DNA from: Chelativorans intermedius
Lineage (GTDB): Bacteria > Pseudomonadota > Alphaproteobacteria > Rhizobiales > Rhizobiaceae
Length of the DNA: 64,000 bases
Reading direction: 5' to 3'
Assembly: GCF_025398255.1 (NCBI RefSeq)
Contig: NZ_JAODNW010000005.1
Location: 1 to 64,000 of the forward strand
Shown here: piece after piece, positions 49,484 through 58,041 of the stretch
Position numbering within the stretch: the first letter of the stretch is position 1
Layout: the number at the start of each line of letters is the position of its first letter
Notes under the pieces: generated by a model
What the model saw: only the letters and a program-made list of their open reading frames with translations
What the model was told of the DNA's origin: nothing
Databases searched by the model: none
Program-made: the position numbers and the translations under genes

Positions 49484-50278
49484 TCAGACGGTGGCCCTTG
49501 TCCGCCGGTCGAAGAAGAGGGCCTGGCTGATGAGCGCCTTCACCATGGAGGGATTGAACGGCTTGGTGACGAGAAAGGCCGGCTCCGGCCTTTCCCCCGT
49601 CAGCAGCCGTTCGGGGAAAGCCGTGATGAAGATGACGGGGACCGGATCGTTCTCCAGGATCTCGTTGATGGCGTCGATCCCCGAGCTGCCGTCGGCAAGC
49701 TGGATGTCGGCCAGCACCATGCCCGGCGCGGTCTTCTGAAACAGCGCGACCGCCTCGCGACGGGTGCGCGCCGTGCCGACGACGCGGTGGCCGAGGCTTT
49801 CCACCATCTCCTCGATGTCCATGGCGATCAGCGGTTCGTCCTCGATGATCATGATGTCGGTCGCCATCTGGCGCGAGATCTCGTCGCTTGCTTCCCGCAG
49901 CAGCGTCTCCAGCCGCGCCTCCTCGACCGCCAGGATCTCGGCGGCCTCGGGCGTCTCGAACCCCTCCACCGCCACCAGAAGGAAGGCTTGCCGCGGCTGC
50001 GGGGCAAGGGCGGAAAGGTTGGCGGCTGCGCGCTGCTCCCAGGCGGAGCTGGGCTGCGCCTGCGGCACACGGATGTCGAGGCTCTCTGACAGCTCGACGA
50101 AAAGCCGGTACAGTGCCACGCGGTCGTTCGATGCCTCGGGAAAAATGGAGACATCGGAGACCAGCGCCTCGAGCGTTGCGGCAACCAGCGCATCGCCGCT
50201 GGTCTGCGATCCGCAAACCGCCCGGGCGAACCGGCGCAGATAGGGCAGGTGCGGCGCGATTCTCGCTGAAAGGCTCAT
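49484..50278 (-). CDS. phyR: General stress response regulator PhyR
   Basis: PhyR is the anti-anti-sigma factor of the alphaproteobacterial general stress response. When phosphorylated, its sigma-like domain captures NepR and frees EcfG. The 264-residue protein has the sigma-like N-terminal half (RRFARAVCGSQTSGDALV, then APQPRQAFLLVAVEGF) and a receiver half with IIEDEPLIAMDIEEMVE, the phospho-Asp in LADIQLADG, and the conserved Lys in FLVTKPF. It is divergent from nepR-ecfG; no histidine kinase is adjacent. Confidence 0.97.
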   Translation of the reverse strand: MSLSARIAPHLPYLRRFARAVCGSQTSGDALVAATLEALVSDVSIFPEASNDRVALYRLFVELSESLDIRVPQAQPSSAWEQRAAANLSALAPQPRQAFLLVAVEGFETPEAAEILAVEEARLETLLREASDEISRQMATDIMIIEDEPLIAMDIEEMVESLGHRVVGTARTRREAVALFQKTAPGMVLADIQLADGSSGIDAINEILENDPVPVIFITAFPERLLTGERPEPAFLVTKPFNPSMVKALISQALFFDRRTRATV

Positions 50279-50327
50279 GCTGGCGATCTCTCCTTCTGGA
50301 AATGCGGCGGATGCAAGGTCCATTCCC

Positions 50328-50352
50328 AACGCCGCTTGCCGGCGAAAGTTCC
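50328..50352 (-). promoter_or_regulatory. Sigma-EcfG promoter of phyR
   Basis: On the minus strand GGAAC (50348-50352) and CGTT (50328-50331) are spaced by 16 bp, a perfect EcfG-type promoter. It lies 49 bp upstream of the phyR start, giving positive feedback on the pathway. Confidence 0.85.
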
Positions 50353-50360
50353 CCGACGGG

Positions 50361-50385
50361 GGAACAATCGGGCGCCGCTGGCGTT
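50361..50385 (+). promoter_or_regulatory. Sigma-EcfG promoter of nepR-ecfG
   Basis: GGAAC (50361-50365) and CGTT (50382-50385) with 16 bp between. It is 8 bp from the oppositely oriented phyR promoter, so the two -35 elements are back to back. It is 87 bp before the nepR ATG. Confidence 0.85.
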
Positions 50386-50472
50386 TCCACCCGACCTTGC
50401 CCGACCCGCGGTCGCTCCATGGCGGGCAGGAAGCGCACGGGAACGGGATGCGAGACGGGCTTTGAAAAGGGT

Positions 50473-50688
50473 ATGACGAAGCAGAATTCCGACAGAAGAC
50501 GAAACTCACACAAGCGCCGCCTCGTCTCCGATCCGCTGGGGCCGAACTCGGAGATAGGCCGCAAGCTCAAGCAATATTATGATGCGCTGATTTCGGATGA
50601 GGTACCGGACCGCTTCAGCCAGCTTTTGAGCGAGCTGGAAAAGAAGGAGAAGCTCAACACGCCGCGCCAGGCCGCCAAAGAGGATTGA
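50473..50688 (+). CDS. nepR: Anti-sigma factor NepR
   Basis: A 71-residue NepR: after a basic N-terminus, the conserved core GPNSEIGRKLKQYYDALISDEVPDRF in part (helix 1), then helix 2 FSQLLSELEKKE. It binds EcfG in unstressed cells and PhyR-P under stress. The first codon is an ATG at 50473. ecfG begins two bases after its stop. Confidence 0.95.
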   Translation: MTKQNSDRRRNSHKRRLVSDPLGPNSEIGRKLKQYYDALISDEVPDRFSQLLSELEKKEKLNTPRQAAKED

Positions 50689-50690
50689 GC

Positions 50691-51233
50691 ATGACCGGGA
50701 CGCCGACCTTTCGAGACGGTCTGCTGGCCGCGGTGCCCACCTTGCGCGCCTTCGCGATCTCGCTTGCCAAGGATGCCGACCGGGCGGACGATCTCGTCCA
50801 GGAGACCCTGGTCAAGGCATGGAGCAAGCAGGACAGCTTCCAGCCCGGTACGAATCTGAGGGCCTGGCTGTTCACGATCCTGCGCAACGAGTTCTATTCG
50901 CAGATGCGCAAGCGGCGGCGCGAAGTGGAGGATGCGGAGGGAACGATGACGGAGAGCCTTTCCGTGCGTCCCAGCCAGGAGAGCTCCTCCGATCTTGCCG
51001 ATTTTTGCAAGGCGCTGGCGCTTCTTCCCGAAGACCAGCGCGAGGCGATCATTCTCGTCGGCGCCTCCGGCTTTTCCTACGAGGAGGCAGCGGCCATCTG
51101 CGGCTGTGCCGTGGGCACGATCAAGAGCCGCGTCAGCCGCGCCCGCGCCCGCCTTCAGGACATCCTCGGCATCGAGGGCGAGGGCGAGTTCGGCCCCGAT
51201 TCGATTGCCGCTCAGGCGACGAACGTCGCCTGA
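50691..51233 (+). CDS. ecfG: ECF sigma factor EcfG (general stress)
   Basis: A 180-residue ECF15-type sigma factor. Region 2 (LRAFAISLAKDADRADDLVQETLVKAW) contacts the -10 element, and region 4 (LALLPEDQREAIILVGASGFSYEEAAAICGCAVGTIKSRVSRAR) reads the GGAAC -35. It is co-transcribed with nepR and, from its own promoter motif, autoregulated. ATG 50691 is preferred to the TTG at 50685. Confidence 0.97.
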   Translation: MTGTPTFRDGLLAAVPTLRAFAISLAKDADRADDLVQETLVKAWSKQDSFQPGTNLRAWLFTILRNEFYSQMRKRRREVEDAEGTMTESLSVRPSQESSSDLADFCKALALLPEDQREAIILVGASGFSYEEAAAICGCAVGTIKSRVSRARARLQDILGIEGEGEFGPDSIAAQATNVA

Positions 51234-51259
51234 GCGGCGCCGGGCAGCAGCGTCGGCAG

Positions 51260-51285
51260 GGAACTTCTTCCCAGGACAAAGCGTT
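51260..51285 (+). promoter_or_regulatory. Sigma-EcfG promoter of the PRC-barrel gene
   Basis: GGAAC (51260-51264) and CGTT (51282-51285) with 17 bp between, 92 bp before the PRC-barrel ATG and just after the ecfG stop. Confidence 0.82.
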
Positions 51286-51377
51286 TTGAAGGAGAGCAAC
51301 GGACGCGCAGGCAACGCGTTGCCGGGCGGTGGGCGCTGTGCACCGATGTGCAAGACGCTACACAAGGAGAAATTCTC

Positions 51378-51917
51378 ATGATCCGCAACACTCTGGCGAC
51401 CGGCTCACTGGTTGCGCTTCTGGCAGCCGGCAGTGCCATGGCACAAACCACCACGACCACGACAACCGACCCCACGCTGACCGAACAGCAGCCGGTCGAA
51501 ATGCTCATTCGCGCCGAGGGCAACCTGGCCTCCGACATCATCGGCAAGGCTGTCTACAACGGCACCGGGGAGGGCGCGGAGAATATCGGCTCCGTCAACG
51601 ACCTGGTGATCGGCAAGGAAGGCAATGTCGAGGCGATTGTCGTCGGCGTCGGCGGCTTCCTCGGTATCGGACAGAAGGAGGTGGCTCTCGAATACGACCT
51701 CGTGCGCTGGTTCGAGCAGCAAGGCGGCGAGCGCTGGCTCGTGGTCGAGACCACGGAGGACGCATTGCGCGCCCAGCAGGCGTTCGATCGTTCCGCCTAC
51801 AGGCCCATGCCGGCGGATGCCGATGTGAGGGAGACGCCGCCCGCTTCCGCCGAGGATCTCGAGACGGCCTCCACCTCGCGGGAGGATGCCGCCAAGGAAG
51901 AAGAGATCGCCGAATAG
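51378..51917 (+). CDS. Secreted PRC-barrel protein, probable EcfG target
   Basis: A 179-residue protein with a signal peptide (about 1-22, ending SAMAQ), a run of seven Thr, a PRC-barrel domain (about 45-125: SDIIGKAVYNGTGEGAENIG, VNDLVIGKEGNVEAIVVGVGGFLG, KEVALEYDLVRW) and an acidic Ser/Glu-rich tail. PRC-barrel stress proteins of this kind are common EcfG-regulon members in Rhizobiales; their role is unknown. AAGGAG precedes the ATG. Confidence 0.9.
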   Translation: MIRNTLATGSLVALLAAGSAMAQTTTTTTTDPTLTEQQPVEMLIRAEGNLASDIIGKAVYNGTGEGAENIGSVNDLVIGKEGNVEAIVVGVGGFLGIGQKEVALEYDLVRWFEQQGGERWLVVETTEDALRAQQAFDRSAYRPMPADADVRETPPASAEDLETASTSREDAAKEEEIAE

Positions 51918-51997
51918 AAGCCGCTCCTTCGGCCTGAATGCCTCAAGGCTCCGCAGCGCTTGCCGTTGCGGGGCCGGTTTGCACGGAAAGGGAAAAG

Positions 51998-52026
51998 AGC
52001 ACTGTCGCCGTGGCGGAAACAGTGCT
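51998..52026. repeat. Inverted repeat between PRC-barrel and VOC genes
   Basis: AGCACTGT (51998-52005) pairs with ACAGTGCT (52019-52026) around a 13-nt loop. A T-run follows only when read on the minus strand, so it looks like a leftward terminator although no leftward gene ends here. A smaller GGCC-GAGA-GGCC hairpin lies nearby. Confidence 0.45.
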
Positions 52027-52100
52027 TATCCACGAGGGCGGCTTTTGCACGCGGCCGAGAGGCCACATCTGTGGGCCATTCCAACGCAAGGAGCGCTGCC

Positions 52101-53033
52101 ATGCTCAAGACCATCGAAGGCATTCACCACATCACCTCTCTGGCGAAGGATGCCGTCCGCACGGACCGCTTCCTGACCACCGTCATGGGGTTGCGTCGCG
52201 TCAAGAAGACGGTGAATTTCGACGCGCCGGAGGTCTACCATCTCTACTATGCCAACGGCACCGGCGAGCCGGGCACGGTGATGACCTATTTCCCCTTCCC
52301 CAACGTCGTGGTCGGCGTGCGCGGGGCGGGCGAGGTCGGCACCACGGTCTTTTCCGTTCCCGAAGGCAGTCTCGATTTCTGGGAGAAGCATCTGGCCGCT
52401 CACGGGGTCGGCGGGCTTGCGCGCGGCGGTCGGTTCGGCGAGGCGCGCCTTCACTTCCACGGAGCCGATGGGGACGGCTTTGCACTCGTCGAGACGGCGC
52501 AGGATCGACGCTCGCCCTGGACGGGTGCCGGCATCCCCGCCGAGCACGCCATTCGCGGCTTTCACTCCGCCTCGCTCCTGCTCGACGATAGCGCGGGAAC
52601 GGAGGAGCTGCTCGCGCTGATGGGCTTCGAGAGCGTCGGCGCCGAGGGCTCCGTGCGCCGCATGGCGCGCGCCGGCGGCAACGGTGCGGACATCGTCGAT
52701 CTGGAGACCGACGCAATGGCGGCCCCGGCGCGCCAGGGCGCGGGCTCGGTGCATCACATCGCCTTTGCCGTGGCCGATATAGCCGCCCAGCGCGGCGTGC
52801 GCGAGGCGCTTGTCAAGGAGGGCTTCGCGGTCACGCCGGTGATCGACCGAGACTACTTCCTGTCCATCTATTTCCGGGCGCCGGGCGGCGTCCTCTTCGA
52901 GATCGCCACCAACGAACCCGGCTTTGCGCGCGACGAGGATCTGGCGCATCTGGGCGAGGCGCTGAAACTGCCAAGGCAGCACGCGCATCTGCGCCCTTAT
53001 CTGGAAAGCCATCTGCCGCCCCTCGGGGCGTGA
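52101..53033 (+). CDS. VOC-family (glyoxalase/dioxygenase-like) protein
   Basis: A 310-residue protein made of two vicinal-oxygen-chelate modules. Metal-ligand candidates are His in EGIHHITSLAKD (residue 9 region), His in GSVHHIAFAVAD (about 217) and Glu in GVLFEIATNEPGF (about 270). It resembles proteins annotated as ring-cleaving dioxygenases (MhqO/LinE-like), which act on hydroquinones or methylglyoxal-type adducts. AAGGAG lies upstream. Confidence 0.87.
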   Translation: MLKTIEGIHHITSLAKDAVRTDRFLTTVMGLRRVKKTVNFDAPEVYHLYYANGTGEPGTVMTYFPFPNVVVGVRGAGEVGTTVFSVPEGSLDFWEKHLAAHGVGGLARGGRFGEARLHFHGADGDGFALVETAQDRRSPWTGAGIPAEHAIRGFHSASLLLDDSAGTEELLALMGFESVGAEGSVRRMARAGGNGADIVDLETDAMAAPARQGAGSVHHIAFAVADIAAQRGVREALVKEGFAVTPVIDRDYFLSIYFRAPGGVLFEIATNEPGFARDEDLAHLGEALKLPRQHAHLRPYLESHLPPLGA

Positions 53034-53073
53034 GGCGGCGGCAGAACGCCGGGCTGCACCCTCGGCCGGCGCC

Positions 53074-54564
53074 TCAGGCGGCCCTTGCCAGGCGCGGGTT
53101 TTCCTCCCCCTCGATGAAGGCGCGGTGCAGCGCCTTCACCGCCGCCTCGCGCTCCTCGTAGCCCACCACGAACTGCACGTCGACACCACGGCCGGTCTCC
53201 TGTGCCGAAATCGGCCGGATGCCGGCATCGCCCAGCGCCGTCAGCCCTTGGAGCATGACGTCGAGGCCCGTCAGGTCCCGGCCGATGACCGACACCATGC
53301 CGGCGCGGCGCGTGGTGATGCGCGCGGAGGGATAGCGCTCCGTCAGGTCCCGCTCGACGCGGCGTATGGTCTTCAGGGGCGCCTCGATGTGGTGCACGAT
53401 CGAATTGGCGTTGGAGACCTTGGAGACAATGCGCACGCGATGGCGCGTGAGCACCTCCAGGATGGCCGCGTCATAGCCCTTCACGCCCACCATGTCCTGC
53501 TCGAAGAGCTCCAGCGAGGTGACGGGCAGGCCGGTGACCATCTCCACCCCCGGCGCCTCTGCCGGCTCGGCGTCGATCAGCGTGCCGGGGTCGTGCGGCT
53601 CGAAGGCATTGGCCACGCGCAGCGGCACCCCCGCCTGGCGCAGCTTCTTGGCGGCCTTCGGGTGAATCGCCTCCATGCCCATGTTGGAGAGCTGGTCGGC
53701 GACATCGTAGTTGGTGCGTCCGATCTTGCGCACGTTCTCCATGCCGACCAGGCGCGGATCGGCGCTGGAGAGGTGAAACTCCTTGTGGATGATCGCCTCG
53801 CGCGCGCCGGTCAGCGCCGCAATCGTCGCGAAGGTGACCTCGGAATAGCCGCGGTCGAACTCGCGCATCAGCCCCTCGCGGCATTGGGCATAGCCGGTGA
53901 CGATGGGCAGCTCGCGCGCCAGCTCGACCTCGGCGAAGGCATCTGCGATGCGCTCCTCCAGGCTGGGCTGGGATTCGTCGCGCCAGCCCGTCAGGTCGAT
54001 GAAGCGGGCGTTCACGCCGTGGCGGCGCAGCAGCAGCGTCAGATTGTTCGCCGAATGGGCCTCACCCAGCGCCGACAGCATTTCGCGGATGGTGTGCATG
54101 TGCTCGACGAGCTGGAAATGGCCGTAGGAGCACAGGCGCTGCAGATCCATCAGGCAACCGCGCGCGCCCTCGATGCGCTCGCGCACGAAATCGTTGGCCG
54201 CGTGCCGGTCGCCGGCGTCGTCGAACATCGCGGCGTTGATCTCCTGCATGGCATGGCTGACGGCGCTCAGCGCGTCGAGCCAGCCGTGCTCGTTGTCGGC
54301 GCGCGCGAACTGGGCATAGACTCCGGGCTCGCCCGACTTCTTGTGCTCCAGCAGCCTGTCCGTGATGCCGCCGAAGGCGGAAACCACGAACACGCGGCCG
54401 TAAAGCGCTTCCCCGCGGCGCTGGCCGATCAGGACGGTGTCGATGAGCTCGCGTGCCCTGCTCATGGAGGTGCCGCCGATCTTCTCGACCGTGTGGCCGC
54501 CGGGCGCACCTTCCTGCACGCCGCGGCTGGCTGCGGCGTGCGTCTCTTCCGCTCTTGGTGTCAT
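53074..54564 (-). CDS. ask: Ectoine-specific aspartate kinase Ask_Ect
   Basis: A 496-residue aspartokinase that phosphorylates aspartate to supply aspartate semialdehyde for ectoine. The N-terminal motif is VEKIGGTSMS rather than the VxKFGGTS of housekeeping enzymes, the mark of the Ask_Ect group, which is less sensitive to amino-acid feedback. The substrate loop is [20 protein letters not shown] and two ACT modules lie at the C-terminus (VRIVSKVSNANSIVHHI; VSVIGRDLTGLDV). It is the last gene of the ect operon, 17 bp after ectD. Confidence 0.95.
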   Translation of the reverse strand: MTPRAEETHAAASRGVQEGAPGGHTVEKIGGTSMSRARELIDTVLIGQRRGEALYGRVFVVSAFGGITDRLLEHKKSGEPGVYAQFARADNEHGWLDALSAVSHAMQEINAAMFDDAGDRHAANDFVRERIEGARGCLMDLQRLCSYGHFQLVEHMHTIREMLSALGEAHSANNLTLLLRRHGVNARFIDLTGWRDESQPSLEERIADAFAEVELARELPIVTGYAQCREGLMREFDRGYSEVTFATIAALTGAREAIIHKEFHLSSADPRLVGMENVRKIGRTNYDVADQLSNMGMEAIHPKAAKKLRQAGVPLRVANAFEPHDPGTLIDAEPAEAPGVEMVTGLPVTSLELFEQDMVGVKGYDAAILEVLTRHRVRIVSKVSNANSIVHHIEAPLKTIRRVERDLTERYPSARITTRRAGMVSVIGRDLTGLDVMLQGLTALGDAGIRPISAQETGRGVDVQFVVGYEEREAAVKALHRAFIEGEENPRLARAA

Positions 54565-54581
54565 GGTCTGGACCGTTTCTC

Positions 54582-55514
54582 CTACACCAGCTTGCCGGAC
54601 GCGATGTCGATGGCCTTCGGCTCGCTGCGATCGGCCAGGAAATCCGGTCTGGGCTTCCTGGCGCCGAAGGGCTCTTCCAGCCTGTTCGACACGGCGTTGA
54701 ACACGAAGAAGGCGTTGGAGCGGGGGAACGGCGTGATGTTGCCGTTCGAGCCATGCATCGTGTTGCAGTCGAACAGCACCAGCGTGCCTGCCTTGCCCGT
54801 GGCTGCGTGAATGCCGTGCTCGGCGGCAAGCTTGGTGAGGGCCGCATGGGAGGGCACGCCCACTTCCTGCTTCTTGAGCGAGGACTTGTGGTTGTCCTCC
54901 GGCGTTTCGCCCGCACAGGCGATGAAGGTCTTGTGCGAGCCCGGCATGAGCATGAGCGGGCCATTGAGGGCGTCATTGTCTGTAAGCAGCAGCGAGGCGG
55001 AGACGGCGCGCATGCGCGGCATTCCGTCCTCGGCGTGCCACGTCTCGAAATCGGAGTGCCAGTAGAACTCCTTGCCGGTGAAGCCCGGCTTGTAGTTGAG
55101 GCGCGACTGGTGGATGTAGACCTCATCCCCAAGCAGGAAGCGGGCGATGCCGGCAATGCGGCGGTCTCTGGCCAGCCGGTCGAACAGCGGGCTCTGCTCC
55201 GGCAGCCTGAAGACGGTGCGCACCTCGTCCGAGCCCGGCTCGGTGATCACGCTGCCTTCCATCAAGGTGCGCTCGCCGCCGCGCAGCGCCGCCGATTCGG
55301 CCATCAGCGCCTTCACCTCTTCCGGCGTGAAAAGGTCCTTGAGCACCAGAAAGCCGTCCCGGTCGAACTGGTCGGCCTGCTGCGCGGTGAGCGGCGCGTC
55401 GGGGCGCCACTGGCTCCACACCGTCTTGTCCTGGCGCGGCAGCCAGCGCTCCTCGGGCAGGCGGCTGGGATAGGGGTCCTGTCTTCGTTCGGTCGGTTCC
55501 GTAATGGCAGACAT
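54582..55514 (-). CDS. ectD: Ectoine hydroxylase
   Basis: EctD is a 2-oxoglutarate and Fe(II) dioxygenase that makes 5-hydroxyectoine, which adds heat and drying protection. The 310-residue protein has the family signature stretch from FYWHSDFETWHAEDGMPRMR (iron ligands His and Asp of HSD) and the distal His in NTMHGSNGN. Its presence means the strain should make both ectoine and hydroxyectoine. Confidence 0.97.
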   Translation of the reverse strand: MSAITEPTERRQDPYPSRLPEERWLPRQDKTVWSQWRPDAPLTAQQADQFDRDGFLVLKDLFTPEEVKALMAESAALRGGERTLMEGSVITEPGSDEVRTVFRLPEQSPLFDRLARDRRIAGIARFLLGDEVYIHQSRLNYKPGFTGKEFYWHSDFETWHAEDGMPRMRAVSASLLLTDNDALNGPLMLMPGSHKTFIACAGETPEDNHKSSLKKQEVGVPSHAALTKLAAEHGIHAATGKAGTLVLFDCNTMHGSNGNITPFPRSNAFFVFNAVSNRLEEPFGARKPRPDFLADRSEPKAIDIASGKLV

Positions 55515-55555
55515 TCTTCGTTCTCCTTCTTCTTTCGGTTCCGTCGGCGTTCACG

Positions 55556-55954
55556 TCATGCCGACTCGGCCTCCAGCGCGTAGGAGCCGTCGTCCTGGTG
55601 AACCTCGTTGCCCGTGACCGGGGGATTGAAGACACAAGCCATGACCATCGGCGCGTCCCTGTCGGCGCGCAGGATGTGCTTGTCATGCTTGTCGAGCGCG
55701 TAGACCACCCCCGGCCTGATCTGATGGACCTCGCCGGTGGCGCAATCCTCGATGGTGCCGGTGCCCTCCATGCAATAGACGCTTTCGAGGTGGTTCTTGT
55801 AGTGCATCGCAAGCTCGGCGCCGGCGTGGATGGTGGTGATGTGGAACGAAAAGCCCATCCCGTCCGACTTCAGAAGCAGCCGCACGCTGTCCCAGCCGTC
55901 GGAGAAGATGTGACGCTCGCTGTTCTTCATCTGGTTCAGGTCACGCACGATCAT
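55556..55954 (-). CDS. ectC: L-ectoine synthase
   Basis: EctC is a cupin that cyclises N-gamma-acetyl-diaminobutyrate to ectoine. The 132-residue product begins MIVRDLNQ and carries [23 protein letters not shown] (metal ligands Glu and His), the [11 protein letters not shown] stretch and [11 protein letters not shown]. The start at 55954 is the family start. It follows ectB by 4 bp. Confidence 0.98.
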   Translation of the reverse strand: MIVRDLNQMKNSERHIFSDGWDSVRLLLKSDGMGFSFHITTIHAGAELAMHYKNHLESVYCMEGTGTIEDCATGEVHQIRPGVVYALDKHDKHILRADRDAPMVMACVFNPPVTGNEVHQDDGSYALEAESA

Positions 55955-55958
55955 GGGC

Positions 55959-57248
55959 TTACTCCGCTGCGATCCTGGTGGACTGGGCAATCTCGCGCGC
56001 CGCCGCTTCGAGAATGTCGAGGCCGCGCGCGAAGGTCTCGCGGTCGATGGTCAGCGGGGCGAGCACCTTGACCACTTCGTCATGGGCGCCGGAAGTCTCG
56101 ATGACGAGGCCGCGGTCGAAACAGCGCGTGCAGATCTCTTCCGCCAGCGCGCCGGAGCCGACGTCGATGCCAAGCATCATGCCGCGGCCCTTGAGGCGCG
56201 CGCCGGGAAGGTATCGGGCGATGTCTTCCAGCCGCGATTTCAGATAGGCGGCGCTGTCCAGCACCGTTTCCTGAAAGCGGCCGTCGCTCCAGAACTTCTC
56301 CAGCGCCACGCGCGCAGTCACGAAGGCATGGTTGTTGCCGCGGAACGTGCCGTTGTGCTCGGCCGGGCCGAACACGTCGTGTTCCGGCTTCACCAGCAGG
56401 GCGGCGAAGGGCAGGCCGAAACCCGACAGCGACTTGGCCATGGTCACGATGTCCGGCGCGATGCCCATCTCCTCGAAGGAGAAGAAGGGGCCGGTGCGGC
56501 CGCAGCCCGCCTGGATGTCGTCGATGATGAGAAGCGCGCCATGGGCGCGGGCGATCTCGGCGATGCGGCGCACCCACTGGCGGGAGGCGGCGTTGAGCCC
56601 GCCTTCGCCCTGCACCGTTTCCAGGATGAACGCCGCCGGCGGCTCGATGCCGCTGGAGGGCTCGGCCAGCATGCGGTTCAACAGGTCGGCGGTATCGACG
56701 TCCTTGCCCATCGCGCCCTCGAAGGGCATGCGCGTGACGCCCGACAGCGGCAGGCCGGCGCCGCCGCGATGATAGCCGTTGCCGGTGGCGGCGAGCGCCC
56801 CGAGCGTCACCCCGTGGAACCCGTTGGTGAAGGCCACGACATTGGTGCGGCCCGTCACCTTGCGGGCGATCTTGAGAGCCGCCTCCACGGCATTGGCGCC
56901 TGTCGGCCCCATGAACATCAGCCGATGGTCCATCCCGCGGGGCTTCAGGATGATGCGCTCGAAGGCTTCCAGGAAGTCGGCCTTGGCGCGGGTGTGCATG
57001 TCGAGCCCGTGCGCCACGCCGTCGCCGGCAATGTGCTCGACCAGCGCTGCCTTCATGTCGGGATCGTTGTGCCCGTAGTTGAGCGTGGAGCAGCCGGCCA
57101 GAAAGTCGATATACTCGCGTCCGTCGCTGTCGGCGAGGATCGAACCTCTCGCCTTGTCGAACACGGTCGGGAAACTGCGGCAGTAGCTGCGCGCAGCCGA
57201 CTCGCGTCGTTCAAAGATGGCCTTATCGTCCGTTGGTACGGTCGTCAT
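55959..57248 (-). CDS. ectB: Diaminobutyrate-2-oxoglutarate transaminase
   Basis: EctB converts aspartate semialdehyde and glutamate to L-2,4-diaminobutyrate, the first ectoine-specific step. The 429-residue PLP enzyme shows [48 protein letters not shown] and the PLP lysine in [14 protein letters not shown] (about residue 270). It lies 55 bp after ectA. Confidence 0.98.
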   Translation of the reverse strand: MTTVPTDDKAIFERRESAARSYCRSFPTVFDKARGSILADSDGREYIDFLAGCSTLNYGHNDPDMKAALVEHIAGDGVAHGLDMHTRAKADFLEAFERIILKPRGMDHRLMFMGPTGANAVEAALKIARKVTGRTNVVAFTNGFHGVTLGALAATGNGYHRGGAGLPLSGVTRMPFEGAMGKDVDTADLLNRMLAEPSSGIEPPAAFILETVQGEGGLNAASRQWVRRIAEIARAHGALLIIDDIQAGCGRTGPFFSFEEMGIAPDIVTMAKSLSGFGLPFAALLVKPEHDVFGPAEHNGTFRGNNHAFVTARVALEKFWSDGRFQETVLDSAAYLKSRLEDIARYLPGARLKGRGMMLGIDVGSGALAEEICTRCFDRGLVIETSGAHDEVVKVLAPLTIDRETFARGLDILEAAAREIAQSTRIAAE

Positions 57249-57303
57249 GGTTTTCCCTTCGGGTTGGATGGATGCCGGGTGGCGACGTGGCGTCGGGCCT
57301 CGA

Positions 57304-57849
57304 TCAGGCGGCGCTCAGCGCCTCCTCCGGCAGCAGGATCGTCACCATATGCTCGGTGGCGTGCGCCCCGTCGAAATGCCGGTCCTTGCGGAAATAGGGC
57401 GCGTCCTTCAGCTCCGCGCCCTGGCTGCGGGCAAAAGACCTGAACAGCGCCCAGCTAGCCGCATTGTCGGGGGTGATCGTCGTCTTGAGCGTGCGCACGC
57501 CGGCGCAGGCGCGGCGGGCGAGAAGCGCCGAAAGCATTCTCTTGGCGATGCCCTGACCCTGCACGCTTTCATCCACGGCGACCTGCCAGACGAACAGGAT
57601 CGAATCGTCGTCCGGCATCAGGTAGCCGGAAATCCAGCCGACGACGGCGCCGTCTGCCCGGCGCTCGGCGACCACGCAGGTATCGCTGAAATGGTCGCAC
57701 TGAAGCAGATTGCAGTAAAGGGAGTTCTCGTCGAGGGGCTCGCAGGACCTGATGAGGCGCCACACGGCTGTGCCGTCTTCGGTGCGCGGCGCGCGGAACG
57801 TGATTTCGTCGGATCGTTTTCGGACAAGCTGTATCTTTTCGCTCTGCAT
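57304..57849 (-). CDS. ectA: Diaminobutyrate acetyltransferase
   Basis: EctA acetylates diaminobutyrate with acetyl-CoA. The 181-residue GNAT protein has FRAPRTEDGTAVWRLI, the acceptor strand ILFVWQVAVDESVQGQGIAKRML with the Q/R-x-x-G-x-G/A acetyl-CoA loop, and LKTTITPDNAASWALFRSFA. AGGAGAGGAGAG precedes the ATG. First gene of ectABCD-ask. Confidence 0.97.
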   Translation of the reverse strand: MQSEKIQLVRKRSDEITFRAPRTEDGTAVWRLIRSCEPLDENSLYCNLLQCDHFSDTCVVAERRADGAVVGWISGYLMPDDDSILFVWQVAVDESVQGQGIAKRMLSALLARRACAGVRTLKTTITPDNAASWALFRSFARSQGAELKDAPYFRKDRHFDGAHATEHMVTILLPEEALSAA

Positions 57850-57873
57850 TGCTCTCCTCTCCTGGCGGGCCGG

Positions 57874-57901
57874 ATATTATGATAGGCGAAGGATATTTCA
57901 A
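57874..57901 (-). promoter_or_regulatory. Predicted promoter of ectABCD-ask
   Basis: On the minus strand TTGAAA (57896-57901) and TAATAT (57874-57879) are 16 bp apart, 25 bp before the ectA ATG. The surrounding 57870-58010 is the most AT-rich stretch in the window and separates ectA from ectR; an EctR operator should lie here but I could not single out a convincing palindrome. Confidence 0.5.
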
Positions 57902-58041
57902 CAGCTGAGCGTATAAATTTTCGTTGCCATTCGGCAAAAGGCGGGCTTTCTGTCTGATTTTTCGCTCAAAATTCATTCGCTAATCAAATCATATTTTTTC
58001 TGCTATCAAGGTATCTCCTTCATCTCGGCAAAGCGCTGCCC

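Noticed and set aside
57796-57828. EcfG promoter inside ectA on the plus strand
   Set aside because: GGAAC and CGTT are 15 bp apart, one short of the working range, inside a coding region and pointing antisense.
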